Shown: positions 17,172 through 26,635, counted from the first letter of the stretch. The stretch is 64,000 nucleotides of DNA from Owenweeksia sp048267305 (GCA_048267305.1 JBLWXT010000004.1:62001-126000); one strand, 5' to 3'. Translations and numbers: made by a program. The notes: generated by a model from the letters alone, not told the origin.

Positions 17172-17921
17172 ATGCTCCCCACCACTATAGTTGAAGTGCT
17201 TTCAGAACTGGACTCTATTATTGCCAAAAGCATCAGTGCCAATGATGCCAGAGGCATTTTTGCCTATGTGTACCGCAGAACCACAGCTGAAGTAAAAATG
17301 GCCATTGACAATGAGGAGTTTGAAGATAACGATACCCTTCACCAGTTTGACGTGGCTTTTGCCAATTACTATCTGCAGGCTTATCGGCAGTTTGAGGCTA
17401 AGGAAAACTGTAGCCTTTGCTGGCGCGAAAGTTTTGAGGGCTGCAATGAAAGTCTGACCATTATACAGCAGATATTGCTGGGAATGAATGCTCATATAAA
17501 TCTCGACCTGGGACTTACCGCTGCGGTAATTAGCAAGGGCAAGGATATTAATCTGCTCAAAAAGGATTTTGACAAGGTGAATGATATCCTTGAGCGAATT
17601 GTGAATGAACTGCAAGAGAAGCTTTCTAAGGTTTCACCTCTGTTTTTTTTGGTGGATTGGGTGGGGCAGAATAATGACGAAAAACTCATTGACTTTAGCA
17701 TGAGGCAGGCCAGGGGGCAGGCATGGCGTTTGGCCTCACTTCTTCACAATCAGGATTTGGGATCTTTTGAGGTTAAACATGAAGCTGCAGATCAGGCTTT
17801 TGCCTTGTTTGCTCAGAAGTTGAGAAAGCCCGAAATGAAAATCCTCAGATGGCTATTAAGCTTTATCAGTAGATTTGAGGAGAAGAACATTGGCCGGGTA
17901 ATTCAAAAAATGCAGAGTTAG
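17172..17921 (+). CDS. DUF5995 family protein
   Basis: Predicted cytoplasmic, mostly helical protein of 249 aa. The central block LLGMNAHINLDLGLTAAVIS is the hallmark I associate with DUF5995, a family of unknown function with a conserved MNAHIN motif. No signal peptide or membrane segment is visible. Its 3' end overlaps the convergent FISUMP lipoprotein gene by 4 bp. The conserved Asn/His/Asp residues suggest a metal or active site, but no activity can be assigned. Confidence 0.7.
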   Translation: MLPTTIVEVLSELDSIIAKSISANDARGIFAYVYRRTTAEVKMAIDNEEFEDNDTLHQFDVAFANYYLQAYRQFEAKENCSLCWRESFEGCNESLTIIQQILLGMNAHINLDLGLTAAVISKGKDINLLKKDFDKVNDILERIVNELQEKLSKVSPLFFLVDWVGQNNDEKLIDFSMRQARGQAWRLASLLHNQDLGSFEVKHEAADQAFALFAQKLRKPEMKILRWLLSFISRFEEKNIGRVIQKMQS

Positions 17922-18598
17922 TCTTTTACGCATCTTACATAAGCCCCAAAGCTCTTCAGATTTTCGCCTGTATAGGCTTTTTCCGTAATTGTAGATAGTG
18001 ACATGGTGTAAGCGTAGCCAGGGCTCCCCTCTGAATTTAACCACCAGAAACCGAATCCGCCCAAATCCTTAAATGAACCATCCGTTTCGGAACGATACCC
18101 ACCGGCATAGGCAGTAAAACCTGTTGAATTGGTTGCGCCTGTATTTGGCGGAGCCCAATACGTAAAACCTACGTCCTTAAGCGTAGCACCTGCGGAATCC
18201 ACTCCTCCAAGAGTGTTTATAAGAGCTTGCCATTCGTTATTTGTGGCCACATGCCAACCTTCAGGGGCAATATTTCTGGGGTCATTTATCGCATGCCAGT
18301 TATAAATCCTGCCTAAGTCATCAAGGTAGGAGGTGTCATTGTTATAAACACACCAGCCGCCATTAGTAGTCGTCAACCAGGCCTTTACTTCTCTCGTTTC
18401 AGGGATGGTGTCTCCGTTTCTGTATGTAACCACATCGAGATTTTTAACCATCCAGGTGTCGTTGCCGATTTTTACTGATTCAAAATACTCTTCGGGGGGC
18501 TGTTCTTCATTGGCAGGCTGGCAGGCCGTAAAAAACAATGTAAGGAGTATCAATAAACAAAAAGGCGTGAAATGTTTAATGGCGGAGTTGATGAGCAT
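17918..18598 (-). CDS. Lipoprotein with FISUMP domain
   Basis: 226 aa. The N-terminus has a hydrophobic signal ending in the lipobox FFTAC, so it is predicted to be a lipid-anchored envelope or surface protein. The rest matches the Fibrobacter succinogenes major paralogous domain as I know it: IGNDTWMVKNLDV, YNWHAINDPRNIAPEGWHVA, and the end GAYVRCVKD. The domain is common in Bacteroidota surface proteins and its function is unknown. It is divergent from the T9SS protein gene at 18899. Confidence 0.82.
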   Translation of the reverse strand: MLINSAIKHFTPFCLLILLTLFFTACQPANEEQPPEEYFESVKIGNDTWMVKNLDVVTYRNGDTIPETREVKAWLTTTNGGWCVYNNDTSYLDDLGRIYNWHAINDPRNIAPEGWHVATNNEWQALINTLGGVDSAGATLKDVGFTYWAPPNTGATNSTGFTAYAGGYRSETDGSFKDLGGFGFWWLNSEGSPGYAYTMSLSTITEKAYTGENLKSFGAYVRCVKD

Positions 18599-18847
18599 TT
18601 CGAATTTTAAGGATGGGTTTATTATTTGATTTTTTAGGAATGATAAAAATAGGGATAATTAATAACCACAAACGTTTGAAAATATAGCTGCCGGGCAAAA
18701 TTGCCTTTATGAAGAGCAGCAGTTGTAATTATAAACGCAAATAAAACGACATTGAAAAGGAATCCGTTGTGGTTTTTATTTTTTGAGAGAAGGAACTTTA
18801 ACGAACTTTAACAACAACCATTAACACTTTTTGGGAAAAAGTCTTCC

Positions 18848-18855
18848 TACTTTTG
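18848..18855 (+). promoter_or_regulatory. Putative promoter -7 box (TACTTTTG) of the T9SS protein gene
   Basis: A perfect TAnnTTTG match lies 43 bp before the ATG at 18899. A TTTTTG ending at 18833 could be an upstream element, but the 14-bp spacing is short. The remaining 18599-18847 divergent spacer shows nothing else. Confidence 0.5.
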
Positions 18856-18898
18856 AAATACCCTGAAATTCAGCGAAATAATCTCAAAGTTCTTTATC

Positions 18899-20221
18899 AT
18901 GAAAAGGGTTACAATCATCGCAATGATGCTCGCTGCATTTTCCTTATCGGCACAACAATCTGCAGAGTCCACATCAGACATCGCAGTCCCACTTTCTGCA
19001 GCAGAAAGTGCCAGTCTTCAACAGGATTTACAAAAAAAGATACAACAACGCGAAGCTCTGGCCCGAAAGGGTGGGGCGGATTTTTTAAGCCAAAGAATGG
19101 CGCATTACGATATTGCCGTGCTTCAGTTTGGCAATCTGCTAAGGCCGGTATATACACCCGTGGCCCCGGATTCTACCTATATACAGGAAATTAAAGGTGT
19201 TGAACATATCAATATACATGGTTTCGGGCAGGTGCTCGATCCAAGCTCGGTGGGCTATAGTGTAATCGGGCAGCCTTATTTTGCCAAAAATGATGCCTAT
19301 GAAGTGGATACCATTTATGTAGGAGTAAGATACAGAACAGCTTCTCTAACTACAGGATTTACTGGCGATACGCTGCGAGTTACCGCTTACTATGGAGATA
19401 AAGGAGATAATGGTGTATGGAATGTTGGTGTGGGGTACAACGCAAATACCTTCCCTAACCAAACAGATAGAATAAATGTAGCGGTGCCGCGATATACTGG
19501 CAATGGCAATATTGGCACTCCGGGGCACATTTCCTCTGTCGGTAAAATGGTGTTTAAATATGCTTTTAAGGATATGGATACCACGGTAAACTTTATAAAA
19601 ATTGTACCTCCTGCACCCATTCAGGTGGGTGCCGGGCAAAAGTTTGGTGTGTTTTGTGACTTTATGCCCGGGCAAAGCTATGACCCTAATACCCAGAAGT
19701 ATTATGTATCAGGTGGAAATGGGGATGTAAACAATCTTTCATGGTTGTATTACACGGCACAAAGCAGTGCAGATAATACACCCTACTTTTTGGAAACCTT
19801 GCAAATAGGAGTGCCTTCGGATGGGTTGAGTAATTTATTGTTTTCAAAAACCCGTTACCACAGCTGGACTGGCAATGATGCTTTCAGGAATGACTATGTA
19901 GCGCCAAGTACTATATCAGGTAATATTATTGATTTTTGGGTTTCCGGAGTTACCACCGTGGGTATGGAAGAGGAGAGAGTAGCTGATCTGGCCGTTTACC
20001 CAAATCCCGGCAATGGCAAAGTGAATATAAGTCTCACAATCCCGGGGAAACACCTTTTGCAGGTGGTATCCTTAACCGGCCAGTTGTTGTATCAGGAGGA
20101 TTTGAGCAGCAGTGGTAATGCAATTATAGAAAGAGATTTTTCAGATTTGAGCGCAGGTATTTATATCATTCAGCTCCTGGGTGATGATCATCAAAGTTCT
20201 GCGCGGCTTATTGTTCAGTAG
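18899..20221 (+). CDS. Secreted protein with T9SS type A C-terminal sorting domain
   Basis: 440 aa. It has a Sec signal peptide (MKRVTIIAMMLAAFSLSAQ) and a C-terminal domain from about 360 with the pattern ADLAVYPNPGNGKVNISL, then SLTGQLLYQEDL and AGIYIIQLLGDD. This is the T9SS sorting domain that directs export through the type IX system, usually to the cell surface. The middle region (about 60-350) is beta-rich and not recognised. The gene stands alone, with a promoter box upstream and a terminator-like hairpin downstream. Confidence 0.85.
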   Translation: MKRVTIIAMMLAAFSLSAQQSAESTSDIAVPLSAAESASLQQDLQKKIQQREALARKGGADFLSQRMAHYDIAVLQFGNLLRPVYTPVAPDSTYIQEIKGVEHINIHGFGQVLDPSSVGYSVIGQPYFAKNDAYEVDTIYVGVRYRTASLTTGFTGDTLRVTAYYGDKGDNGVWNVGVGYNANTFPNQTDRINVAVPRYTGNGNIGTPGHISSVGKMVFKYAFKDMDTTVNFIKIVPPAPIQVGAGQKFGVFCDFMPGQSYDPNTQKYYVSGGNGDVNNLSWLYYTAQSSADNTPYFLETLQIGVPSDGLSNLLFSKTRYHSWTGNDAFRNDYVAPSTISGNIIDFWVSGVTTVGMEEERVADLAVYPNPGNGKVNISLTIPGKHLLQVVSLTGQLLYQEDLSSSGNAIIERDFSDLSAGIYIIQLLGDDHQSSARLIVQ

Positions 20222-20230
20222 TAGTTGAGG

Positions 20231-20278
20231 AAAAAGGCGGGTGCCTGCAGATAAACTGTGGTCATCCGCTTTTTTTAT
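20231..20278. terminator. Terminator-like hairpin between convergent genes
   Basis: AAAAAGGCGGGTGCC pairs imperfectly with GTCATCCGCTTTTTTT. A run of T residues on the plus strand and A residues on the minus strand suggests bidirectional termination for the T9SS gene and the DoxX gene. Confidence 0.5.
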
Positions 20279-20295
20279 TATGCTAAGGGCAGAAT

Positions 20296-20718
20296 CTATC
20301 TCCTCTTTTTATTGCTAAAGATCAGGTGATCTAAGGAGAATGTGCCTGCTCCCAATAACAATATGCTAAAGTATCCGGACAGGTATAAAAGAGCCATTTC
20401 CTTATCGGCAAGAGGATCACTGCCATGAGCCAAAAATGTAGCTACCAGCATTGTGATAATAAGAGGAACTGCCGCAAATCTTGTGAAAAGACCCAGCAAT
20501 AAAAGTATGGCGCAGCCCAATTCAGCTCCTATTGTAAGAATCAGGGAAATCTCACTACCCAGACCCATAAAATCCATAAACTTTTCAGAGAGGTTGCTAT
20601 AGTTTAACAGCTTTTGGTAGCCATGTGTTAGCATTAAACCGCCAAAGGAAAGACGCAGAATTAGCGTTGCCACATTGTAGCCCGTGGTCATCTGTTTATT
20701 TTTTTCAAAAGTGCTCAT
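20296..20718 (-). CDS. DoxX family membrane protein
   Basis: 140 aa with four predicted membrane segments. The pattern LRLSFGGLMLTHGYQKL, then GAELGCAILLLLGLFTRFAA and MLVATFLAH, is that of the DoxX/SURF4-like family, small inner-membrane proteins linked to redox stress or quinone metabolism. The exact role is unknown. It is divergent from the glutathione peroxidase gene 156 bp away, so a shared response to oxidative stress is possible but not shown. Confidence 0.82.
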   Translation of the reverse strand: MSTFEKNKQMTTGYNVATLILRLSFGGLMLTHGYQKLLNYSNLSEKFMDFMGLGSEISLILTIGAELGCAILLLLGLFTRFAAVPLIITMLVATFLAHGSDPLADKEMALLYLSGYFSILLLGAGTFSLDHLIFSNKKRR

Positions 20719-20849
20719 TGTTAGTTGTGTATTGCAGAGACAATACTACGGCACATATCCTTAAAAATAAATTATTTAGGGTATAAAGGTTTGAACCATT
20801 GTTTATACTCAGGGTTAGGCAGGAAAAGATTTTAAATTCATTATTCACT

Positions 20850-20857
20850 TACTTTCG
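20850..20857 (+). promoter_or_regulatory. Putative promoter -7 box (TACTTTCG) of the peroxidase gene
   Basis: TACTTTCG, one base from TAnnTTTG, lies 17 bp before the ATG at 20875. No clear -33 TTTG is visible. Confidence 0.4.
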
Positions 20858-20874
20858 CCAAAAAAATATTCAGC

Positions 20875-21486
20875 ATGAAAAAGTATATCTCCTTTTCAAT
20901 TTTATTTGTGGCACTTATAAGCTGCCGGCAGGTTTCCAATAATGTGGAGATAGCAAGTACGGAGGGCCCGGCTGATCAGGCAGTAACCAATTCAGATATA
21001 CAGATGAAGACACTATATGACTTTAGCTCTAAAACGTTGATGGGTGATGATTTTGATTTTTCAACACTTAAGGGAAAACGTGTATTAATTGTAAACACGG
21101 CCAGCGAATGTGGGTATACTCCTCAATACAAACAACTTCAGGAACTTCAGGATGAATTTGGTGGAGATAAGTTTACAGTTATTGGATTTCCCTCAAATGA
21201 CTTCGGGAGTCAGGAGCCTGGCTCAAATAAGGAAATTGCCACATTCTGCGAAAAGAACTTTGGGGTAAGCTTTCCTATGATGGATAAAACAGCGGTAAAG
21301 GGTGAGGAACAACATCCGCTGTATGCATGGCTTACCCAAAAATCACAGAATGGAGTGAGCAATGCTGAAGTAAAGTGGAATTTCAACAAATTCCTGATTG
21401 ATGAAAATGGTAGGTGGGTAGCCTATTATCCTTCCGGCACCAGCCCCCTGGACGAAAAGATAGTGGCTTTTGCAGAAGGCAAGTAA
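20875..21486 (+). CDS. Glutathione peroxidase-family lipoprotein
   Basis: Thiol peroxidase of 203 aa. The N-terminus carries a signal ending in the lipobox ALISC, so the enzyme is predicted to be anchored in the envelope rather than cytoplasmic. The peroxidatic residue is cysteine in NTASECGYTPQY (about 80-91), with GFPSNDFGSQEPG and the WNFNKFLID motif completing the Cys/Gln/Trp active site. Such Cys-type GPx enzymes usually use thioredoxin. About 45 residues separate the lipobox from the catalytic domain and act as a linker. Confidence 0.92.
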   Translation: MKKYISFSILFVALISCRQVSNNVEIASTEGPADQAVTNSDIQMKTLYDFSSKTLMGDDFDFSTLKGKRVLIVNTASECGYTPQYKQLQELQDEFGGDKFTVIGFPSNDFGSQEPGSNKEIATFCEKNFGVSFPMMDKTAVKGEEQHPLYAWLTQKSQNGVSNAEVKWNFNKFLIDENGRWVAYYPSGTSPLDEKIVAFAEGK

Positions 21487-21536
21487 GCACTACTCCCCAG
21501 AAGAGATCTATAGTTGTGGTAATTGAATTTTAATGC

Positions 21537-23117
21537 CTACTCCACCAAAATTTTGCTGGTAGTTGACTGCCCCTTAGTATTGGTGAGCTGAAGGATGTAT
21601 ATACCGTGCGGCAGCTTTCGGCCAGGGGTTATTAGCATTTCAGAGTGGGCCTTCAAATCCTTTCCCTGACTTATGTTTTTTCCTGCTTCATTAATCAGGG
21701 CATAGCTAATGGAAGTGGGCTGGCAACCCTCAAACCTTAAGGAAATGGAATTGCTGTCTTTTTGGTAATTGGCATAAAAGTCACAATCCCAGATGTGCTC
21801 GGAAATACCAACAGGGTTTACTGCCCTAAAAAGCTGAACATCACTATGCCTTGGAACAGCTAAAGTTGCCACTGTGGCAATGGTGGCTTTTACCACATTA
21901 GTCATGAATCCAAAGTTGAGCGAATCCTTTACATCATTGGCTGAGTGATAGTTTTTATTTCTGAAATTGGCACCATCAGTAAGCATCAGGGCCTTGCGAT
22001 TGGTATCCCAAAAGGGGGCGTGGTCGCTTCTTCTAAAATCAGGAGCAATAGTGCCCTTGCCGGGAACAGAAAGATCCATTACCCTGAGTTGTGGTACATA
22101 CAATTGAGCACTGTTTTTAAACAGGCTATTTAAAGGGTCCGAAGTAGTATTGCCTATGGTGCTGATAAAGTTTCCCTTAAAGGTATCGGCTTGCAACTGT
22201 GTATAGGTAGTGGGGAAAAGTAAATTAAACCCTGAGGGTACTGTTTGAGAATTTGGCTGGTTAGAGTAGTATCCAATCATTTCGAAGTTTAACACTCCAT
22301 CAATATTTTCCTTTGTCTGAACTCCTGAATTAACATAGGCAATGCTTCCTTTCAAGCCGTCTTCCTCCAAATCAAAACCAATAAACCGTATACTTTTTTC
22401 AAAGCTGTATTGCGATAGAATTCGCGCTGCTTCCAAAACGCCAGCCGTTCCGGAGGCATTGTCATCAGCAGCTGGACCACCGGCCACACCATCGTAGTGT
22501 GCATCTATTATATAAACGGTATCCTCGTGTACCATCCCGGGCAGTTTTCCGATTATATTTTGCCCGGTATATAAACCAAAACTAAAATTTTGAACCCAGG
22601 GCAGCAATTCATATCGGTTAAATCGCTGATAGAGTGAATCACGGGTGTTTTGCAAATTGGCAGCTCCGGTATTTCTATGGCGCAAGCCTTCCATAAAAGT
22701 TACATTATCATAAAGACGACCGCTATCCACCTGATTTACGATGTCCTGAATATTCACAGGCTTACGGTCGTTGGCCTCAATGAGAAATACATATCCGGAG
22801 AAATTCTTAACCGTGTCATTGTAATCCCAAAGTATACTTTTTCCATTTCCGGGAGTTATGGGATATCCAATATCTCCGGTGGTTATGGCTGTGGAGTGGA
22901 AAAACGACTTACCACTGTCATTCGAAACTTTAAAGGTTATTTCCAGTGGATCAGATTCTGCATCAGAAACGTCATAAGTGATGTTTATTAGCTGCTGGCT
23001 CCAATCTACAACGGCATTTATATTGGACAATTCAGGTTGCCGGTTTTGGGAAATGGCTGAGAACGATACAAGCAGCAAGTAATGAATGGCGGCTAACTTT
23101 AAAATATGGTGATTCAT
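21537..23117 (-). CDS. M28 family metallopeptidase with C-terminal T9SS-like tail
   Basis: Secreted zinc aminopeptidase-like protein of 526 aa. An N-terminal signal peptide is followed by a region with fibronectin-like features (NISYDVSDAESDPLEITF-type pattern). The M28 catalytic core shows IIDAHYDG (first His), AADDNASGTAGVLEAARIL (bridging Asp) and GFDLEEDGLKGS (catalytic Glu pair). A later DHAPFWD supplies another ligand. The C-terminus HGIYILQLTNTKGQSTTSKI resembles a T9SS sorting tail. It probably digests peptides outside the cell. Confidence 0.88.
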   Translation of the reverse strand: MNHHILKLAAIHYLLLVSFSAISQNRQPELSNINAVVDWSQQLINITYDVSDAESDPLEITFKVSNDSGKSFFHSTAITTGDIGYPITPGNGKSILWDYNDTVKNFSGYVFLIEANDRKPVNIQDIVNQVDSGRLYDNVTFMEGLRHRNTGAANLQNTRDSLYQRFNRYELLPWVQNFSFGLYTGQNIIGKLPGMVHEDTVYIIDAHYDGVAGGPAADDNASGTAGVLEAARILSQYSFEKSIRFIGFDLEEDGLKGSIAYVNSGVQTKENIDGVLNFEMIGYYSNQPNSQTVPSGFNLLFPTTYTQLQADTFKGNFISTIGNTTSDPLNSLFKNSAQLYVPQLRVMDLSVPGKGTIAPDFRRSDHAPFWDTNRKALMLTDGANFRNKNYHSANDVKDSLNFGFMTNVVKATIATVATLAVPRHSDVQLFRAVNPVGISEHIWDCDFYANYQKDSNSISLRFEGCQPTSISYALINEAGKNISQGKDLKAHSEMLITPGRKLPHGIYILQLTNTKGQSTTSKILVE

Positions 23118-23329
23118 GATTTTTGGTTCATTATAACTTACGTTTTATTGCAATAGTCCGAGAGACTAAAAGTAAGTCCTTTATTTTGAGTTTCATTCAG
23201 GCCTTAAGTTCGGTACAGTTGGTTTTACACGATTGCGCCCTAATGCCTGATGGGGAAGTTTTGGTTAAGATAAATGTAAGTGTTGCTTACTCAGGGATTC
23301 ATTGCAATAGCAATGGGGGTGGATTACAA

Positions 23330-24130
23330 TCAATTGATAGCAGAAAGTTGATCCCTGGCCTTTAGCCAAGTAGAAGGTTTTATCACAGGCTCATATTCTA
23401 CCTTTTTAGATTCACTGTATTCAATAATGTAAAGTGCACGATCCTTAGAGTTTGGATGGGTACTTATCCACGAAAGGTAATCCATAAACTCAGGTTCTTG
23501 CTCTGAGAGTTTATACATAAAGTCAGCCAGTGGAGCGGGGTCTATTTTGGCATTGATCAAATAGTCTACGGCTTTAATGTCGGCCTCTTCTTCGAGCTGT
23601 CGATCAAATGCTGAAGAAGAAAGTACACGGGCAGCCTCACCAATAACCTCTGATCTACCTCCGGTGGTTATGGTTATCAGGGTAGCGAGGCCAATTTCCT
23701 TTACCAATTTTTGCATAATATGATTTAGCTGTATGTGTGCTATCTCATGGCCAAGCACTCCACACAGTTCCTGGTGACTATCTGCCGCGGCAATTAATCC
23801 CGAATTAATTATGAGGTGGCCATCGGGCAGGGCAAATGCGTTTACTTCTTCATTAATAAGTATATGCACTTTTATTGAAGTGCGATCAATATCGTTTTCA
23901 ACACATATTTTGGTTACGAGGCTATCTACAGTGCTTACCAAAAATTTGCTCTGTACTTTTTGTTCACTGCTTTCAATCATTTCCCAAAATATATCTCCCA
24001 GCTTTTTCTCGGTTTCATCGGTATAATGCTCTACTCTAAAAACATTCATCCAGTCTACCTGCTGTAGGCCAAGCCAAAGCCCAAAAAAAGACAGGACGAT
24101 AATAACACCTTGCAAGAGAGTCTTTTTCAT
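23330..24130 (-). CDS. M48 family metalloprotease
   Basis: 266 aa. An N-terminal hydrophobic segment anchors or exports the protein. The zinc motif is GHEIAHIQLNH at about 127-137, and the third ligand Glu lies in LEEEADIKAVDYL. This matches the M48 (Oma1/BepA-like) family involved in envelope protein quality control. It is the last gene of a four-gene minus-strand group (TM2, DUF2752, DUF4870-like, M48) with intervals of 5 bp or less. The downstream 23118-23329 spacer shows nothing recognisable. Confidence 0.88.
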   Translation of the reverse strand: MKKTLLQGVIIVLSFFGLWLGLQQVDWMNVFRVEHYTDETEKKLGDIFWEMIESSEQKVQSKFLVSTVDSLVTKICVENDIDRTSIKVHILINEEVNAFALPDGHLIINSGLIAAADSHQELCGVLGHEIAHIQLNHIMQKLVKEIGLATLITITTGGRSEVIGEAARVLSSSAFDRQLEEEADIKAVDYLINAKIDPAPLADFMYKLSEQEPEFMDYLSWISTHPNSKDRALYIIEYSESKKVEYEPVIKPSTWLKARDQLSAIN

Positions 24131-24132
24131 AA

Positions 24133-24564
24133 TCAGGGCTTACAAATCAGATCGGTTAGGTTTCCATAAAACAGCCATTTTACATGAATGCCTTTGCGGG
24201 TTTGTATAGCGGAATAAATGGTGGCGATAAACTCAGTGAGGTTGAAGAGCACCGCAGCTATCATATATGAAATGTAGTTATTGCTCAATGTTTCTGTTGA
24301 AACGACAATGGAAACGGTCCACCAAAAGCCATAACTGTTTATAAACAACATGGATAATTGTGAGAGCAGAGCTTGTGTACAGTGCCATCGGACAAAGTAG
24401 GTGCCTTTTCTGTTGCCCATGTAAAAAATAAATGTGGCGATTAGGTTTATAATGGGTAGGGGTAGTCCGGCCACTACGGCTACTAAAGACATCAAATAGC
24501 TACTTGAGGCCTTTTCGGCTTCATGTTCTCCCGGTACATAGTAAAATTCTTCTGCGCTTATCAT
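24133..24564 (-). CDS. DUF4870-like small membrane protein
   Basis: 143 aa with three or four predicted membrane segments. The segment LPLPIINLIATFIFYMGNRK followed by FVRWHCTQALL has the layout of DUF4870 proteins, in which a conserved HxxQAL-type motif follows the first helix. The match is by pattern only. It overlaps the upstream DUF2752 gene by 4 bp (ATGA) and ends 2 bp before the M48 protease gene, so it is tightly coupled to both. Confidence 0.55.
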   Translation of the reverse strand: MISAEEFYYVPGEHEAEKASSSYLMSLVAVVAGLPLPIINLIATFIFYMGNRKGTYFVRWHCTQALLSQLSMLFINSYGFWWTVSIVVSTETLSNNYISYMIAAVLFNLTEFIATIYSAIQTRKGIHVKWLFYGNLTDLICKP

Positions 24565-24971
24565 AATCCTTTAGCAATATTCCAGGCCCAGTTTATCAAA
24601 ACCAATGCTATAAGTGGTAAGGCCACCAAGGGTTTCTTAAGGGCCATTTCCATTTTTACGTAAAATCTGAGTAATGAATTCTTTTTGGTAAAGACATCGA
24701 GGCCAAGCCAAAGTGGGGTAATCAACATGATTGCGGCAATAAAAATACCCAGAGGATTAAAATACAAGGCTTCTGAAATGTTTCCCTGAGTAATGGCCAT
24801 AACAGATCTTGTAGATCCGCAGGAAGGGCAAGGCATATTTGTAGTGTGCTTAATAAGGCAAACCTCCATAGAATCACTTGCTGAGTTTATGGAGGTAATA
24901 CCGAAATAAAGCCAAATATACCCTGCCGTACAGGCTATAAGCAATATTGTATATAGCTTGTTTCTGCTCAT
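24561..24971 (-). CDS. DUF2752 family membrane protein
   Basis: 136 aa with three predicted membrane segments. The motif NMPCPSCGSTRSVMAITQG followed by ALYFNPLGIF is diagnostic of DUF2752, whose CPxCGxTR motif suggests a metal or redox site facing the membrane. The function is unknown. It lies 5 bp downstream of the TM2 gene and overlaps the next gene by 4 bp. Confidence 0.85.
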   Translation of the reverse strand: MSRNKLYTILLIACTAGYIWLYFGITSINSASDSMEVCLIKHTTNMPCPSCGSTRSVMAITQGNISEALYFNPLGIFIAAIMLITPLWLGLDVFTKKNSLLRFYVKMEMALKKPLVALPLIALVLINWAWNIAKGL

Positions 24972-24976
24972 TGCAA

Positions 24977-25315
24977 TTAGCGTAATACTTGCTGCAGTTT
25001 TTCCATGTTTTTTTCACGGGTAGCACCCATAATCAAAAACCAGTCAATGATAGTCCAAACACCAAAGCCACCACAGGTAATAAGTTTACCTATTCCAATG
25101 CCTGTATCTCCAATCATAAATCTATCAATACCTAGGCTACCTGCCAGTATAGAAACAATTATACTGGTAGTTGGGTCCTTGAACTGCAGTGTTTGAATCA
25201 TGGCCCAGTTAGAGTCGTCCATAGCTATAAGTCTGTCTCTGATTAGTCCGATTTGATGACTTTCAAAAAACTTTCCATTAGCCATAATGAACATATCTAC
25301 TTTTTGTGCATCCAT
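24977..25315 (-). CDS. TM2 domain-containing protein
   Basis: 112 aa. The C-terminal two membrane helices form a TM2 domain: SIIVSILAGSLGIDRFMIGD, then GKLITCGGFGVWTIIDWFLI, with the conserved DRF and IDWF elements. The N-terminal 50 residues are soluble and helical. TM2 proteins often travel with DUF2752 and DUF4870 genes, as here. It is the first gene of the four-gene group. The 25316-25623 spacer upstream contains GTGTTCGATTTAGTT but nothing else I recognise. Confidence 0.85.
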   Translation of the reverse strand: MDAQKVDMFIMANGKFFESHQIGLIRDRLIAMDDSNWAMIQTLQFKDPTTSIIVSILAGSLGIDRFMIGDTGIGIGKLITCGGFGVWTIIDWFLIMGATREKNMEKLQQVLR

Positions 25316-25623
25316 TTGTTTTAGTGTTTTTAGTGTTCGATTTAGTTCCTACTCATAAGGCTTTTCGGTGGCGCCTCCTTTTATTAATGTGGCTTATGGA
25401 TTCCACAAGTGGTAGCAATTTTACAACAATTTTAGTAATAGAATCCGTTCAGATGTATATACCGGAAGAAGGGTGTTTTTGGTTTGGCGTGCGGAGAGTA
25501 CTTTGTTTTTTGATTTAGTTGTTGCTAATAAGGGGAGGGGTAGTTTGTCCTTTTAAGACATTTTTAACTTCAGCTGTAGTAGCGCTTTTCCCTCGGCTAA
25601 TTCCTTACGGTTATAAAAAATGC

Positions 25624-26523
25624 CTATCCTCCATATTGCTCAATAACTTCTCTGGCATGGGTGTTTTTGGGGTTTAGCTCCAAAGACTTTTTATAAGCTT
25701 CCACGGCTTTTTCCTTTTGGCCCAGTTCCAGCAGGCACTCCCCATAACTATCGTAAGTATTAAAACCGTTGGGATACAGTTCTGTATTGAGTTTAAAAAT
25801 TTTTAAAGCCTCTTTTCGGGTTCCTTCCTTCATGTACTGGTAGCCAAAACTGTTTATTCCTCTTTCTGAGATGTCATACGCAGAATTGTTCTTATCCTCA
25901 TTAGCTATAAATTTCAGGATATCATCCACACTTTTTCCATCAGCAACAAGAGAGGATAATTTCTTTCGGTTCATCTGTTTAACCTTCTCGCGCTGCTCTG
26001 CCAAGGTTTCCACTCCATATTCTCTTCTTTCGGCATCCGTAATTTTTGTGGTGTCCATTTCACCACGTTTCCAGGGTTCATCGGCCATGCGCTTAAATTG
26101 AGTTCCATAAATCTGAGGTTTGTTGCGGCTCAGCAAGTCTCTGTCAATAGCGGCAGCCAAAAGCCACTTATTTATCGTAGAATCCAATTCAATAGCCTTG
26201 CGCATTAGTTTTACAGCCATACCATAAGCTATGGAGTCTTTGCCATGCTGAAAAACCATGGCTGCGTTGTAATGGTCTTTGGAGGTACGCACCTTACCCG
26301 AATCCAAAAGTTCATACACTCTGGCCTCTCTTAGTTCATCTCGCTCTAAAACAACGCCCCAGTCTATATTGTCTGATTTTCGATCCAATTGATCATTGCG
26401 GTATATCTCAATCAGCTCGGCATTATCTGCTGTAGATTTTTCAGTGGACACCTGAGCATTGAGTTGATTTGTAAACCAAAGGAATAGGCTAAAGACAAAT
26501 AGGGCGAGGGTTTTACTTTTCAT
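25624..26523 (-). CDS. Secreted TPR protein with DUF6624-like N-terminal region
   Basis: 299 aa. A signal peptide ends near LNAQ. The N-terminal half (YRNDQLDRK, FQHGKD, DRDLLSRNKPQIYGTQ) resembles the DUF6624 pattern of a DQ.R motif, a QHG motif and a final DR...QxYGTQ. The C-terminal part (about 205-295) holds about two tetratricopeptide repeats, for example YDSYGECLLELGQKEKAVEA and YKKSLELNPKN. It is probably a periplasmic protein-interaction scaffold. The function is not known. Confidence 0.65.
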   Translation of the reverse strand: MKSKTLALFVFSLFLWFTNQLNAQVSTEKSTADNAELIEIYRNDQLDRKSDNIDWGVVLERDELREARVYELLDSGKVRTSKDHYNAAMVFQHGKDSIAYGMAVKLMRKAIELDSTINKWLLAAAIDRDLLSRNKPQIYGTQFKRMADEPWKRGEMDTTKITDAERREYGVETLAEQREKVKQMNRKKLSSLVADGKSVDDILKFIANEDKNNSAYDISERGINSFGYQYMKEGTRKEALKIFKLNTELYPNGFNTYDSYGECLLELGQKEKAVEAYKKSLELNPKNTHAREVIEQYGG

Positions 26524-26635
26524 AGATGATAAAATTAAACAAAAGGCAGAGCTACAAATACTGTAACCGTTTGTTAATATATCGAGAAAACTAAAGATTA
26601 TGGAAATGGAAGTATTTCTCTTAAAGCAACAGTGG

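Noticed and set aside
23123..23365. 80-codon plus-strand frame between the M28 and M48 genes
   Set aside because: It overlaps the end of the M48 gene, shows no family features and no promoter box.
25331..25345. GTGTTCGATTTAGTT resembling the CRISPR repeat start
   Set aside because: It is a single short match with no second half of a repeat nearby, most likely chance in an AT-rich spacer.
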